Origin: Cerasibacillus quisquiliarum
GTDB lineage: Bacteria > Bacillota > Bacilli > Bacillales > Amphibacillaceae
Length of the DNA: 64,000 nt
Direction: 5' to 3'
Assembly (NCBI RefSeq): GCF_014202495.1
Contig: NZ_JACHHA010000009.1
Location: 25,802-89,801 of the forward strand
A program made the translations under genes and the position numbers. Shown piece by piece: positions 18,798-27,365 of this stretch; position 1 is the first letter of the stretch; the number at the start of each line of letters is the position of its first letter. Below the pieces are notes generated by a model. The model was not told the DNA's origin. It worked only from the letters and a program-made list of their open reading frames with translations, and did not search any database.

Positions 18798-19469
18798 ATG
18801 GAAGAGCGCAATCATTTAGTAGAAGAAACAACGGAAGTTAGATCATTACCACGTATCGGTTCAAAGGCACCGCAATTTGAGGCTTTAACAACTCATGGCA
18901 CACTTAAACTATCAGATTATAAAGGAAGCTGGTTAATTTTATTCTCTCATCCTGCTGACTTTACACCTGTATGTACGACAGAATTCGTCGGTTTTCAAAA
19001 AATCTATCCAGAATTACGTAAAATGAATACTGAGTTACTAGGCTTAAGTATCGATAGTGTACACTCGCATATTGCTTGGGTACGTAATATTAAAGAAAAT
19101 TTCGGCGTCGATATTGAATTCCCTGTTATCGCAGATTTAAACAAAGATGTTGCTGAAAAATATGGAATGATTATGCCTGAAGAAAGTTCAACTGAAGCTT
19201 CACGTGCTGTATTCGTCATAGATCCAGACCAAGTTGTACGTGCTATTATTTATTACCCACTATCAACTGGACGGAATATGGATGAAATGATTAGACTCGT
19301 TACAGCATTACAAGCAACAGACGAACATCAAATCGCTACACCAGCTGATTGGAGAAAAGGTGATAAAGTCATTGTACCACCAGCTGCAACAACAGAGTTA
19401 GCAGAAGAAAGAGTAAATGATGATAGCTTAGAATGTGTCGATTGGTATTTCTGTAAAAAAGAACTATAA
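18798..19469 (+). CDS. Peroxiredoxin (Prx6 / archaeal-type)
   Basis: A 223-residue thiol peroxidase reducing H2O2 and organic hydroperoxides. Peroxidatic Cys59 is in HPADFTPVCTTE; the SRAVFVIDP segment holds the catalytic Arg. Two further cysteines at the C-terminus (LECVDWYFCKKEL) match the resolving-Cys arrangement of archaeal-type enzymes. The length is about that of Prx6 proteins, longer than AhpC. AGGAGG at 18784-18789 supports the ATG. A small winged-helix gene follows 15 bases downstream. Confidence 0.93.
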   Translation: MEERNHLVEETTEVRSLPRIGSKAPQFEALTTHGTLKLSDYKGSWLILFSHPADFTPVCTTEFVGFQKIYPELRKMNTELLGLSIDSVHSHIAWVRNIKENFGVDIEFPVIADLNKDVAEKYGMIMPEESSTEASRAVFVIDPDQVVRAIIYYPLSTGRNMDEMIRLVTALQATDEHQIATPADWRKGDKVIVPPAATTELAEERVNDDSLECVDWYFCKKEL

Positions 19470-19484
19470 GAAGAGGCGATAACA

Positions 19485-19697
19485 ATGGCTTGTGTAAATG
19501 ATACACAACTTAGTGGAACGGATAAAAAAATCCTAGCCGTTATTAAGAATAAAGCACTTTCGACTGAGAAAATTGCTGAAGAAGTGGGTCTCCCTTTATT
19601 TAAAGTTCGCAGTCGCTTACGTGAATTAAAAAGCAACGGTTACATTATAGAAAAAGATTCACTGTACCAAGTAAATCCAACAGTTAATGAAGAATAG
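19485..19697 (+). CDS. Small winged-helix DNA-binding protein
   Basis: A 70-residue protein that is almost entirely one winged helix: KKILAVIKNKALSTEKIAEEVGLPLFKVRSRLRELKSNGYIIEKDSLYQV, with STEKIAEEVGLPLFKVRSRL as the helix-turn-helix and the last part as the wing. A Cys at residue 3 could be redox-active. It is co-directional with the peroxiredoxin gene and closed off by a terminator, so it may regulate that operon; this is inference. No named family is claimed. Confidence 0.75.
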   Translation: MACVNDTQLSGTDKKILAVIKNKALSTEKIAEEVGLPLFKVRSRLRELKSNGYIIEKDSLYQVNPTVNEE

Positions 19698-19714
19698 ATG
19701 AGAGTCTCATTGTC

Positions 19715-19755
19715 AAGAGGTTGCACTGGCGTTTCAATGTGCAACCTCTTTTTAT
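19715..19755 (+). terminator. Terminator of the peroxiredoxin operon
   Basis: AAGAGGTTGCAC pairs with GTGCAACCTCTT around a 12-base loop and continues into TTTT. Strong stem. Confidence 0.9.
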
Positions 19756-19777
19756 CGTTAGAGTTGGACTTTAATAC

Positions 19778-20140
19778 ACTGTCTCGTGATGTTCATAAGT
19801 CATGAGAGTCTAAGTTGAGTCTTCTAAATAGTACTCTCGTGATGTTCATAAGTCATGAGAGTCCATGTTGAGTCTTCAAATAGTACTCTCGTGATGTTCA
19901 TAAGTTATGAGAGTCTAAGTTGAGTCTTCTAAATAGTACTCTCGTGATGTTCATAAGTTATGAGAGTCTAAGTTGAGTCTTCTAAATAGTACTCTCGTGA
20001 TGTTCATAAGTCATGAGAGTCTAAGTTGAGTCTTCAAATAGTACTCTCGTGATGTTCATAAGTCATGAGAGTCCATGTTGAGTCTTCTAAATAGTACTCT
20101 CGTGATGTTCATAAGTCATGAGAGTCTAAGTTGAGTCTCT
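19778..20140 (+). repeat. Seven tandem 52-55 bp hairpin repeats
   Basis: Units start at 19778, 19833, 19885, 19938, 19991, 20043 and 20096. Each has a left arm ACTCTCGTGA, the loop TGTTCATAAG and a right arm TCATGAGAGT (TTATGAGAGT in units 3 and 4), then a linker of 22-23 bases containing GTTGAGTCTT. Unit 1 has a degenerate left arm and unit 7 a shortened linker. Variants are CTAAG or CCATG after the arm and CTTCTAAAT or CTTCAAAT in the linker, in mosaic combinations. The stem needs G-U pairs, so it folds better as plus-strand RNA than as minus-strand RNA. The period is not a multiple of three and no spacers vary, so it is neither coding nor CRISPR. It lies between the peroxiredoxin terminator and brnQ. 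Confidence 0.9.
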
Positions 20141-20459
20141 AATGCGTTGTATAAAGGAGCATATACAGCAAAAATAAAATTAGATAAACGGAGCTTAAGA
20201 ATTCAAAGTTTATAGTTGAATGAGGAAAATCTCCTCACGAATGTTTATTTAAACTTTTTAATTATAATCTATTTAGGCGAGTCTTAGAACGCTCTCTTTT
20301 TTTAAAAGATTATTTGTGTCTAAATTGTGACAAAACGCAACGAAAAATGTAAGCCTTAACAATGTTGTTATACCAATTTATTTAACTACTTGGATATTTT
20401 TTACATATAACAAAAATTTAAGTATTTCTAAATTAATTAAATATTTCATGCCAAAAACG
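20141..20459. other. AT-rich region between hairpin array and brnQ promoter
   Basis: No gene is supported here. AGGCGAGTCTTAGAACGCTC followed by a T7 run (about 20275-20306) is a weak terminator candidate that could end a transcript from the array. Nothing resembling a T-box leader or a clear CodY box is seen. Confidence 0.35.
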
Positions 20460-20488
20460 TTGTATTTTGTCGAAAAAGGTAGTAATAT
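20460..20488 (+). promoter_or_regulatory. Candidate sigma-A promoter of brnQ
   Basis: TTGTAT (20460-20465), a 17-base spacer and TAATAT (20483-20488), 82 bases before the brnQ start. Several other AT-rich alternatives exist nearby. Confidence 0.4.
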
Positions 20489-20570
20489 TAATTGTCATAA
20501 ACATACTTTTGAGGAAATAGACTGAATATTTCGATCTAAAAAACAATTACACATCTTGGGGGGACTCATA

Positions 20571-21932
20571 ATGGATTCGAAACTGTCGTTTTCTTCTTAT
20601 CTAGCTTTAGGTACAACATTATTCGCACTCTTTTTTGGAGCTGGTAACTTAATTTTCCCTGCAGAATTGGGTCAGGACGCCGGTGTGAATTTGTGGCCGG
20701 CAGTAATTGGATTTGCAATTACAGGTGTCGGATTACCGCTATTAGGTGTCTTAGCCATTGGCTATTCCAGTAGTCGTGACTTACAGGATTTATCAAGTCG
20801 TGTACATCCAGTCTATGGCATTTTGTTTACATCTTTGCTTTATTTGACAATTGGGCCATTTTTCGCTGCACCTCGTACTGGAGCTGTCGCCTATGATATC
20901 GGTTTTGCGCCATTTATCGGTGAGGAGCATGCTCGATTGGGACTTTTCTTGTTCTCACTAGTTTTCTTTGGTGTCACATTATGGCTATCTTTAAATCCTG
21001 CCAAATTAGTTGAGAGAGTTGGAAAGGTTTTAGCACCGGCGCTCATTATTTTATTGTTGGTTTTATTAACGATGGCAGCGATCAATCCGATTGGTGGTTT
21101 TGGTGAGCCACAAGGTGATTATGCTAGTAATCCATTCGTAACGGGTTTTAAAGAAGGATATAATACGATGGATGCACTTGCTTCTCTTGTGTTTGCGATT
21201 ATCATTATTGATGCAGTAAGAAGAATGGGTGTTACATCAACACGTGGGATATTAGCTGCAACAGCTAAGTCTGGTTTATTTGCGATTATTCTTTTAGGGG
21301 TTATTTATACAGGAATTGCCTACCTAGGTGCAACAAGTACAGGTGAATTCGGTTTATTTGATACAGGTGGTGCTGTTCTAAGTAATGGTGCATCTTATTA
21401 TTTCGGTAAAACAGGGATGCTTCTATTAGCTGCACTAATTACATTAGCTTGTTTAACGACAAGCATCGGATTAATGACGGCAGTAGGAGAATATTTTAAT
21501 CGTTTAATTCCGAAAATTAGTTATAAAGTATTCGTTACTTTCTTTACGACGCTATCTTTTGTCATTGCTAATTTTGGTTTAGCGAATATTATTAAATATT
21601 CAATTCCAGTTTTAATGTTCTTATATCCGTTAGCAATTGTTATTATGATTTTAGCATTTGCATCACCGTTATTTCATCACGCTCGCTATGTATATGTTTC
21701 AACGATTGCGGTTACGTTTTTAATCAGTATTTTTGATGGATTGTCAGCATTATGTGTTCAGTTAGACATGGAGCCATTTGCTTGGATGAAACCAATTCTT
21801 AACTTTTATAAAAGCATCTTACCTCTTTATAGTGATGGACTAGGATGGCTCGTTCCAGCATTAACTGTATTAGTTATTACGGGAGTCATTGCGCGTGTAT
21901 CTGCGCCTTCTGCACAAACAACGTCCAATTAA
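20571..21932 (+). CDS. brnQ: Branched-chain amino acid carrier (LIVCS family, BrnQ/BraB)
   Basis: A 453-residue, roughly 12-helix cation-coupled transporter for leucine, isoleucine and valine. The N-terminal LGTTLFALFFGAGNLIFPAELGQDAG (quoted in part) is the family signature; FFAAPRTGAV and the central YNTMDALASLVFAIIII also fit. The ATG at 20571 follows GGGGGG (20558-20563); a TTG at 20556 lies before that site and is rejected. Monocistronic, with its own terminator. Confidence 0.93.
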   Translation: MDSKLSFSSYLALGTTLFALFFGAGNLIFPAELGQDAGVNLWPAVIGFAITGVGLPLLGVLAIGYSSSRDLQDLSSRVHPVYGILFTSLLYLTIGPFFAAPRTGAVAYDIGFAPFIGEEHARLGLFLFSLVFFGVTLWLSLNPAKLVERVGKVLAPALIILLLVLLTMAAINPIGGFGEPQGDYASNPFVTGFKEGYNTMDALASLVFAIIIIDAVRRMGVTSTRGILAATAKSGLFAIILLGVIYTGIAYLGATSTGEFGLFDTGGAVLSNGASYYFGKTGMLLLAALITLACLTTSIGLMTAVGEYFNRLIPKISYKVFVTFFTTLSFVIANFGLANIIKYSIPVLMFLYPLAIVIMILAFASPLFHHARYVYVSTIAVTFLISIFDGLSALCVQLDMEPFAWMKPILNFYKSILPLYSDGLGWLVPALTVLVITGVIARVSAPSAQTTSN

Positions 21933-21933
21933 G

Positions 21934-21962
21934 AAAACTGGTCATATCGACCAGTTTTTTTA
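21934..21962 (+). terminator. brnQ terminator
   Basis: AAAACTGGTC pairs with GACCAGTTTT around ATATC-like loop bases, followed by a T run. Confidence 0.88.
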
Positions 21963-22041
21963 TTTCTGTTATCGACAATGCTTATGAGATGTGGTACGTT
22001 TTTTGTAGCTCATTTAAAATACATAAGTAGAAGGTGGTCCG

Positions 22042-23790
22042 ATGACAAAGAACAAGCGAGAACCGTTTGCTTACTTTGAATTTATGAAACAACATACCGT
22101 TGAACCAATTTTATTCGAACATCCGAAACAAGTGATTATAGCGGAACAATTAGAAGATGTGCTTTTAGCTATGAGGCAAGTAGAGGCTGCACTTAAAGCA
22201 GGTTATTATGCGGCAGGTTATGTTTCGTATGAAGCAGCGCCAGCTTTCAATAAACAGTACAAAGTTGTTGAAGCGACGAATCATAAGCCATTCGTTTGGT
22301 TCGGTGTGTTCGAAAAAAAGGAACAGATGAATGAAGTAGAGGACTCGACACAACCATATTCTTGTAGTCAATGGGAAATTGATTTGACACGTGACGATTA
22401 TGCTAAAAAATTTATGCATATTCAGCGCTCTATAGCTGCGGGTGAAACAAATCAGGTGAATTATACGGTGCGCATGCGTGCGCCGTTTCAAGGGAATGCT
22501 CTTGCTTTTTATCGTGAATTAACGAAGGCACAATCAGCTCATTATACTTGTTTTATCGAAACAGAAGAGCAACAGATATTATCTGCTTCACCTGAAATGT
22601 TTTTCCGTGTTAAAAATGGCACCATTATGACTCGACCGATGGCGGGAACAGCAAGGAGAGGAAAGTCACGAGAGGAAGATCGATATCAGCTGGAAGCTTT
22701 AAAGCAATCCGATAAAAACAAACTAGAGAATAAAATGATTGTTGACCTTCTCTGTAAAGATTTAAAATCTATCAGTAATCCTGGCACAGTTGAGATAACT
22801 AGTTTATATGATATAGAGAAATATCCGACTGTTTTTCAAATGACATCAACCGTAACGGCTAAATTACGAGCAGATAAATCAATGACTGATGTATTTAAAG
22901 CATTATTTCCTCCTGCTTCAATGACAGGGGATCCGAAAGAGAGAACGATGGCGATTATTTCTGAAATAGAAGATAGTCCGCGTGGTGTATATAGTGGTGC
23001 GATTGGTTATATGACACCAGACGGTGAAGCCATCTTTAATGTGCCGATTCGAACGGTTGTTATAGATAAAGATACCGGAATCGCAAAATACGGTGTAGGT
23101 GGTGGCATTACGATTAATTCTACAGCTGATGACGAATATGATGAAATTGTAACGAAAGCAGCTGTTTTAACTCGGAGTCAAACTACATTCCAACTGTTAG
23201 AGAGCCTCCGTTTAGAAAATGGTACGTATTTTCTTTTAAGAGAGCATCTTGAAAGGATTCAACAATCGAGTGCATATTTCCACTTTAAATTTGAGATAGA
23301 TGATGTTAAAAAAGCCTTGTCTACATATGCGAAAAAGCATCCGATGGGCATTCAAAAAGTTCGATTACTCGTTTCACAAACGGGTGATATTCATGTTGAA
23401 GGACAGCAGATTAAAGATATAGAAGAAAGCAAGCAAATTGCTGTTGCGTCTTCACCGATTCATAAAGATAATATTTTCCTATATCATAAAACGACGAATC
23501 GAGCAGTTTATGAAGAACATCAAGTAAGTGGAGTGTATGATACATTACTTTGGAATGAAGCGGGTGAACTAACGGAATTTACGAATGGAAATCTGGTCGT
23601 AGAATGGGGTGGTGTACGATATACGCCGCCTGTTGAATGTGGATTATTACCAGGCACATTTCGCTCTTCATTATTAAAGGAAAAGGAAATTAAAGAAAAA
23701 GTCATTCATAAAGAAGATCTTGAGCGTTGTAGTCGTATGTGGCTCATTAATAGCGTAAGAAAATGGGTTCCTGTTTATATAAAATCATAA
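22042..23790 (+). CDS. PabB-PabC fusion: chorismate-binding domain plus class IV aminotransferase/lyase
   Basis: A 582-residue two-domain protein for p-aminobenzoate (folate) synthesis. Residues ~100-375 are the chorismate-binding domain (ILSASPEMFFRV, GAIGYMTPDGEAIFNVPIRT); ~385-580 is an aminodeoxychorismate-lyase-like domain (LLESLRLENGTYFLLREHLE, with the PLP lysine expected in HKTTNR, and LLPGTFRSSLL). Chorismate would be aminated with a separate glutaminase and cleaved by the second domain. At residue 201 the motif is RPMAGTARRG: Ala where the nucleophilic Lys of E. coli PabB lies. The glutaminase subunit is not nearby. ATG start with AGAAGGTGG. Confidence 0.88.
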   Translation: MTKNKREPFAYFEFMKQHTVEPILFEHPKQVIIAEQLEDVLLAMRQVEAALKAGYYAAGYVSYEAAPAFNKQYKVVEATNHKPFVWFGVFEKKEQMNEVEDSTQPYSCSQWEIDLTRDDYAKKFMHIQRSIAAGETNQVNYTVRMRAPFQGNALAFYRELTKAQSAHYTCFIETEEQQILSASPEMFFRVKNGTIMTRPMAGTARRGKSREEDRYQLEALKQSDKNKLENKMIVDLLCKDLKSISNPGTVEITSLYDIEKYPTVFQMTSTVTAKLRADKSMTDVFKALFPPASMTGDPKERTMAIISEIEDSPRGVYSGAIGYMTPDGEAIFNVPIRTVVIDKDTGIAKYGVGGGITINSTADDEYDEIVTKAAVLTRSQTTFQLLESLRLENGTYFLLREHLERIQQSSAYFHFKFEIDDVKKALSTYAKKHPMGIQKVRLLVSQTGDIHVEGQQIKDIEESKQIAVASSPIHKDNIFLYHKTTNRAVYEEHQVSGVYDTLLWNEAGELTEFTNGNLVVEWGGVRYTPPVECGLLPGTFRSSLLKEKEIKEKVIHKEDLERCSRMWLINSVRKWVPVYIKS

Positions 23791-23794
23791 AAAT

Positions 23795-23817
23795 AAGGCG
23801 AATATCCGCCTTTTTCT
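23795..23817 (+). terminator. Terminator after pabB-pabC
   Basis: AAGGCG pairs with CGCCTT around AATATC, followed by TTTCTT. Short but GC-rich stem. Confidence 0.7.
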
Positions 23818-23917
23818 TATATCTATTATATCACAATATTCACATAAATAATAGACTGTTTCTTTATTTTGGACGGTGCTATGATAGTCTGTACATCGAT
23901 TAAGGGGAGCTGATGAG

Positions 23918-24451
23918 ATGAAGCTTGGTTTAAAACGTGATGAAGTACGACTTGTTCAGTATCTTCCAGAGTGGCGGGCGGAATTCGCAAGAGTAAAAGA
24001 AGAAATTTTGTCTGAAACGGGTTTGGGTGCCAATCGAATCGAACATATTGGCAGTACATCAATCGTTGGTATAAAAGCTAAACCAATTATTGATATCGTT
24101 GTCGGGGTAGATGATTTTAGACGAGTGACAGAAGAATTGTTCACTGCTTTTCGGAACATTGGCTTTTTGCGATTACGTGTAGAACGCCCAGAGGAAATCG
24201 TTTTAGCTAAGTTCACAGATGATACGTACGAAGTGAAGACACATTTTATTCATTTGACCAATTATAAAGGAGAATTATGGGAAGACCTGATTTTCTTTAG
24301 AGATTATTTGAATCAACATCCTCATGTAAAAGCAGCTTATGAAAAATTAAAATGCGACTATACGGCGCAATCTTCAACAGGTATCACTCAATATACCAAT
24401 CATAAAGAGGCTTTCGTCAAGGATATTTATGCCAAAAGAAAATCAAGTTGA
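23918..24451 (+). CDS. GrpB family protein (UPF0157)
   Basis: A 177-residue protein with a nucleotidyltransferase-like fold by family. The signatures EHIGSTSIVGIKAKPIIDIVVGV (residues ~46-68, quoted in part) and FLRDYLNQHP-like FFRDYLNQHPHVKAAYEKLK are clear. Function is not established for most members; some relate to dephospho-CoA kinase or carry small-molecule transferase activity. ATG start after AAGGGGAG. It is 47 bases before the pseudouridine synthase gene. Confidence 0.88.
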   Translation: MKLGLKRDEVRLVQYLPEWRAEFARVKEEILSETGLGANRIEHIGSTSIVGIKAKPIIDIVVGVDDFRRVTEELFTAFRNIGFLRLRVERPEEIVLAKFTDDTYEVKTHFIHLTNYKGELWEDLIFFRDYLNQHPHVKAAYEKLKCDYTAQSSTGITQYTNHKEAFVKDIYAKRKSS

Positions 24452-24476
24452 CAAGGTATGTTATGATGTGTATATC
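24448..24476 (+). promoter_or_regulatory. Candidate promoter of the pseudouridine synthase gene
   Basis: TTGACA (24448-24453, overlapping the grpB-like stop), 17 bases, TATATC. The -35 hexamer is perfect, the -10 imperfect. Confidence 0.4.
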
Positions 24477-24498
24477 ATGAATAAGGAGTTTTAGTTTT

Positions 24499-25182
24499 AT
24501 GGATATACCAATCATATATGAAGATAATCATTTATTAGTCGTTGAGAAACCAGTTAATATACCTGTTCAAGAAGACCGGTCTCAAGATAAAGATTTGCTA
24601 TCTTTATTAAAACAAGATATCAAGATTCGTTATCAAAAGCCAGGGAATGTTTATCTAGGACTAGTGCACCGTTTGGACCGACCAGTCGGTGGGGTCATGG
24701 TCTTTGCCAAAACATCTAAAGCTGCATCACGTCTATCAGATATGGTACGAAGACGCGTATTTGAAAAAAGCTATTTGGCGATTGTTCGTGGAAGACCTGC
24801 TAAAGCAGAAGGTAGATTAACTGACTATTTAGTAAAAAATCGCCAGAAAAATATCGTCTATGTCACGCAATCAAATCATAAAGAGGCGAAGAAAGCGGTA
24901 TTGGATTACCGTGTAATAGGTACAAAAAATGACTTAAGTCTCGTTCAAATTCAGCTTCATACGGGACGGTCACATCAAATTCGTGTGCAATTTGCAAATA
25001 TTGGTTGTCCATTATACGGCGATCAGAAATATGGTCAGCATGTCAATCAACCAGGGGAACAAATTGCTTTATGGTCTTCGGCGATAGCCTTCCAACATCC
25101 AACAAAAAAAGATACGCGCAAATTTACATCGACACCACCAAATGTGTATCCATGGCATCTATGGCCACATTTATGGTCATAA
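24499..25182 (+). CDS. RluA-family RNA pseudouridine synthase
   Basis: A 227-residue enzyme isomerising uridine to pseudouridine in rRNA or tRNA. The catalytic motif is GLVHRLDRPVGGVMVFAKT with Asp60. Further motifs are KSYLAIVRG and LHTGRSHQIRVQF. There is no N-terminal S4 domain; the length matches short RluA-type proteins rather than RluD. Target position unknown. ATAAGGAG precedes the ATG by about 11 bases. Confidence 0.9.
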   Translation: MDIPIIYEDNHLLVVEKPVNIPVQEDRSQDKDLLSLLKQDIKIRYQKPGNVYLGLVHRLDRPVGGVMVFAKTSKAASRLSDMVRRRVFEKSYLAIVRGRPAKAEGRLTDYLVKNRQKNIVYVTQSNHKEAKKAVLDYRVIGTKNDLSLVQIQLHTGRSHQIRVQFANIGCPLYGDQKYGQHVNQPGEQIALWSSAIAFQHPTKKDTRKFTSTPPNVYPWHLWPHLWS

Positions 25183-25256
25183 CAGCGTGCTAAAAAGGTT
25201 CTCAAAATGATGGAAGGATTGGTAAATAACGAAAATACTTAAATAATTCACCGTTT

Positions 25257-25281
25257 GGGCGTCATATAGGCGCTCTTTTTT
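25257..25281 (+). terminator. Terminator after the pseudouridine synthase gene
   Basis: GGGCGTC pairs with GGCGCTC (two G-U wobbles) around ATATA, followed by T6. The wobbles make it plus-strand specific. Confidence 0.65.
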
Positions 25282-25521
25282 GCGTTCCACTTACTTGTAT
25301 TTCTCTCAAAGGACATTCAATGTTTAGTAACTCAGTCATTTTCCCAATACTGGTCTCACATTGAATCTTCAATGTGCTATAACTTGAATTCTCACTCCAC
25401 ACTTGCAATTAATAAACACCAAAATGATTCTTGCATCCTTTAATAAATCAACTAAGCAGAGAAACAAGTACTTGTCTCTCTATTTAGTTTGGTTTATGGA
25501 AATTCTGGGGAGTCCTAAAGA
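25282..25521. other. Intergenic region with two palindromes between convergent genes
   Basis: No gene is supported. CACATTGAATCTTCAATGTG (25357-25376) has perfect nine-base arms. AGAGAAACAAGTACTTGTCT (about 25458-25477) centres on the 12-base palindrome ACAAGTACTTGT and could be a weak terminator for the minus-strand ABC gene. A plus-strand frame at 25403-25630 is a shadow of the ABC gene end. Confidence 0.4.
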
Positions 25522-27252
25522 TTATGTTAACTGCTGTTCAGCAAACTCTCGATATAATGGATGGGTTTCCAAAAGTTCATGGTGTGTTCCAATACCAGTG
25601 ATTTTACCTTGGTCAATAAAGATAATTTGATCCGCATCGACAATGGTTGATAAACGGTGAGCGATCACAAATGTTGTACGACCTTCCATTAAGCGTGACA
25701 AAGCTTGTTGGACAATGCCTTCTGATTGACTATCAAGACTAGCTGTCGCTTCATCCATCATTAAAATTTTTGGATCTCTTAAGAAAGCACGAGCTATGGC
25801 GATGCGTTGTCTTTGTCCACCTGATAGCTTAACACCACGTTCACCAACTTCTGTGTCTAAGCCATCTGGAAATGATTGAATAAATTCATCGGCATAGGCC
25901 ATTTTCGTCACTTTCCATAGTATTTCATCAGAAATAGATTGATCTTCTAAACCATAGCATAAGTTTTCTCGAATAGTTCCTGCCATCATGGGGCTATCTT
26001 GAGACACATAACCAATTTGACTACGCCACGATAATAAAGAAATGTCTTTAATTGATATGTCCCCGATAAAAATATCACCCGAATCTGGCTCATAGAAGCG
26101 TTCGAGTAGTGCGAACATCGTCGTTTTTCCACTGCCACTTGGACCAGCAAAAGCAATCATCTCTCCTGGCTGAGCTTTAAAAGATATGTCCTGTAATACG
26201 GGTTCTTCCTTTTTATATGCAAACGATACATTTTTAACGTAAAGCGTCTTATGACCTAAATCAACATCAAGTCCGTGTTGACCATTCTCAAGAGGAAAGT
26301 CTAAGATTTCAATAATGCGTTCTGTTGCTCCTTTAGCCTTTTGTAGATGAGTAAAGAACATGGCAAAAGATGTCATCGGCATAATGATTTGAAATAAATA
26401 TAATAAAAAGGCAATGAGCTCTCCAGTTGTCATTGTTTGGCTAGCAACCCGCATGCCACCATAAGAAATAATGGTCACGATAACAACCATCATAATTAAA
26501 TACATCAGTGGACCAATTAAAGCATAAACCTTCGCCTCTCTTAATCCAAGTTTTAATAATCGTTCAATGCCTTGACGTCCTTTTTTCTTTTCGGTCTGTT
26601 CAGCGTTTGATGCTTTCATTAAACGAATTTCTCCAAGTGTTTGTTGGATATCACCAGTAAAAGCTGCTGTTTCATCTTGCATTTTGCGTGAAATTTTCCC
26701 CATACGACGTCCAAGCGGCATCATTAACACAATCATTAATGGGACAGAAATAAACATGATGAGTGTCATTTTCCAATCTAAGATAAACAAAATAATAATG
26801 GCCCCAATAATTGAAATAATCCCTGAAATAAACTGAGGGAATTGATCAGAGATTAAATCTTTAACGACACCTGTGTCATTGACGACACGGCTCACTGTCT
26901 TTCCACTTGATGTCGTATCAAAGTATTTAACAGGGAGTCGAATCAACTTATTCCACATTTTTTCCCTAAGGCGAGCGACAATTTTCTGTCCGACAGCAGC
27001 TAATAAGTACATGGATATACCATTAATCAATGCTTGAATAATAAAGACGGCACTAATCGCGATAATGATATGAACACTGAGCATCTCCATTGAGAAATTG
27101 TCAATTAAGTTTTTCGTTAATAAGGGGATAATAAGGCCGGTTAATGTTGTGATCATACTCCCGATTAATCCGCCAATTAGCATCGCTTTTGGAATATTTG
27201 TAGATAGAATTAATGAAAAGAAAGGTTTTAAACTAAGATTTCGCTTATCCAT
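25522..27252 (-). CDS. BmrA-like multidrug ABC exporter (fused membrane and ATPase domains)
   Basis: A 576-residue half-transporter working as a homodimer to export drugs or lipids. Six transmembrane helices in residues ~15-320 precede the ATPase with Walker A GPSGSGKTT (near 368-376), signature LSGGQRQRIAIARAFL (near 475), Walker B ILMMDEATASLD (near 497) and the switch AHRLS. N-terminal SLKPFFSLI and the overall pattern resemble B. subtilis BmrA (YvcC). Single gene, ATG start with GAGGG. No adjacent regulator. Confidence 0.92.
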   Translation of the reverse strand: MDKRNLSLKPFFSLILSTNIPKAMLIGGLIGSMITTLTGLIIPLLTKNLIDNFSMEMLSVHIIIAISAVFIIQALINGISMYLLAAVGQKIVARLREKMWNKLIRLPVKYFDTTSSGKTVSRVVNDTGVVKDLISDQFPQFISGIISIIGAIIILFILDWKMTLIMFISVPLMIVLMMPLGRRMGKISRKMQDETAAFTGDIQQTLGEIRLMKASNAEQTEKKKGRQGIERLLKLGLREAKVYALIGPLMYLIMMVVIVTIISYGGMRVASQTMTTGELIAFLLYLFQIIMPMTSFAMFFTHLQKAKGATERIIEILDFPLENGQHGLDVDLGHKTLYVKNVSFAYKKEEPVLQDISFKAQPGEMIAFAGPSGSGKTTMFALLERFYEPDSGDIFIGDISIKDISLLSWRSQIGYVSQDSPMMAGTIRENLCYGLEDQSISDEILWKVTKMAYADEFIQSFPDGLDTEVGERGVKLSGGQRQRIAIARAFLRDPKILMMDEATASLDSQSEGIVQQALSRLMEGRTTFVIAHRLSTIVDADQIIFIDQGKITGIGTHHELLETHPLYREFAEQQLT

Positions 27253-27365
27253 CTTTTTCCCTCATTTATATAAGTTATCGTCTATTATATTTTACTAGAA
27301 AGATGATAAAAGTCATGTTTAAAGAAAAGGTACACTTTAATATAAAAGTGCACCTTTATCAAATG

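Noticed and set aside
19778..20140. CRISPR array
   Set aside because: The whole unit repeats including the would-be spacer; there are no variable spacers and no cas genes.
25403..25630. Plus-strand open frame of 75 codons
   Set aside because: Overlaps the end of the conserved minus-strand ABC exporter and has no coding signature of its own.
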